Shown here: positions 12,479-12,786 of the stretch, in pieces
How positions within the stretch are numbered: position 1 is the stretch's first letter
How the letters are laid out: each line of letters opens with the position of its first letter
Assembly (NCBI GenBank): GCA_003156795.1
Contig: PMHU01000281.1
Location: 637 to 13,422 of the forward strand
Source of the DNA: Acidimicrobiaceae bacterium
Lineage (GTDB): Bacteria > Actinomycetota > Acidimicrobiia > Acidimicrobiales > Palsa-688
Direction: 5' to 3'
Length of the DNA stretch: 12,786 bases
The notes under the pieces: generated by a model
Databases searched by the model: none
Seen by the model: only the letters and a program-made list of their open reading frames with translations
Told to the model about the DNA's origin: nothing
Program-made: the position numbers and the translations under genes

Positions 12479-12786
12479 CGATCGCAACGCTCCCCGACAC
12501 CACCGATGCGCGAGCCGCCGACAGCCAATGGGCGGTTGAGACCCATGGGCTGACGAAGCGGTTCGGCGAGAACGTGGCGGTCAACGGCGTGGAGCTTTTG
12601 GTTCCTCGGGGCTGTGCGTTCGGTTATTTGGGTCCCAATGGCGCCGGCAAGACCACGCTCATCCGGGTGCTGCTGGGATTGACGCATGCCGATGCTGGCA
12701 CGATGTCCCTGCTCGGATACCCGGTTCCGCGGCATCGCGACGCGGCACTCGCTCGTATCGGCGCCATCGTCGACGAGCCCCGGTTC
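12475..12786 (+). CDS. ABC transporter ATP-binding subunit, BcrA-like (5' part)
   Basis: The gene starts at GTG 12475 and runs off the window; 104 residues are visible. After a 20-residue variable N-end comes VETHGLTKRFGENVAVNGVE, then the Walker A motif GPNGAGKTT (53-61) and TLIRVLLGLTHADAGTMSLLG, the usual ATPase core. At the Q-loop position the sequence reads IGAIVDEPRF: the glutamine is replaced by D100 (followed by E101). Acidic replacements in the form IGxxxEeP are typical of the BcrA/lantibiotic-immunity type of ABC-2 exporters. Signature and Walker B motifs lie outside the window. A permease gene should follow. Position after a two-component pair and a shared palindrome suggests regulation by that pair, possibly in response to a peptide or other membrane-active compound; this is inference. 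Confidence 0.88.
   Translation, partial: MTIATLPDTTDARAADSQWAVETHGLTKRFGENVAVNGVELLVPRGCAFGYLGPNGAGKTTLIRVLLGLTHADAGTMSLLGYPVPRHRDAALARIGAIVDEPRF

Noticed and set aside
1..12786. CRISPR array, tRNA, rRNA, insertion sequence or attachment site
   Set aside because: I saw no regularly spaced repeats, cloverleaf-like sequence, transposase or integrase motif, or terminal inverted repeats with target duplications.

Overview
The window is high-GC, gene-dense DNA with frequent GTG starts and strong purine-rich ribosome binding sites. It carries two luciferase-like (LLM) flavin/F420-type oxidoreductases, a DUF2993 (LmeA-type) protein and a HisKA_3/LuxR two-component pair. Together these point to an actinobacterium, possibly Acidimicrobiia or a relative of the mycobacteria; the lineage is inferred from gene content only. 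I see no tRNA, rRNA, CRISPR array, transposase or phage gene.

Layout. 1-336: 3' end of a secreted-looking, cysteine-containing protein with an internal duplication, followed by two strong hairpins. 751-1353: small exported protein, possibly a lipoprotein, with a Thr/Ser/Pro linker. 1438-2304: short-chain dehydrogenase, converging with a 42-residue SEC-C zinc-motif protein (2418-2546, minus). 2761-5816: three same-strand genes, namely a DapB-like/2,4-diaminopentanoate-dehydrogenase-like oxidoreductase, a DJ-1/PfpI protein and an LLM monooxygenase. 5928-7208 (minus): an F420-type LLM oxidoreductase preceded by a cupin gene that is cut by one in-frame TAA although both cupin motifs are intact. 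7445-8089: DHFR/RibD-C-like reductase, ending in a hairpin. 8313-8801: SRPBCC protein. 8910-9146: small glycine-zipper membrane protein. 9236-9868 (minus): DUF2993 protein, divergent from a sensor kinase/LuxR regulator operon (10164-12223). 12475-end: ATP-binding subunit of an ABC exporter, cut by the window edge.

The left and middle parts look like an assortment of small-molecule redox and detoxification genes (SDR, DapB-like, two LLM proteins, DHFR-like, cupin, SRPBCC) with no single obvious pathway. The right end is more coherent. A membrane sensor kinase and its regulator are followed by an ABC exporter ATPase of the BcrA-like type, whose Q-loop glutamine position appears to be Asp. A palindrome, TGGGGTTARCCCCA, occurs once upstream of the kinase (in the divergent DUF2993/kinase region) and once just after the regulator, ahead of the ABC gene. 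I propose it as the operator of this regulator. Between the second palindrome and the ABC gene lie two tiny ORFs with a shared start context; the second overlaps the ABC start as GTGA.
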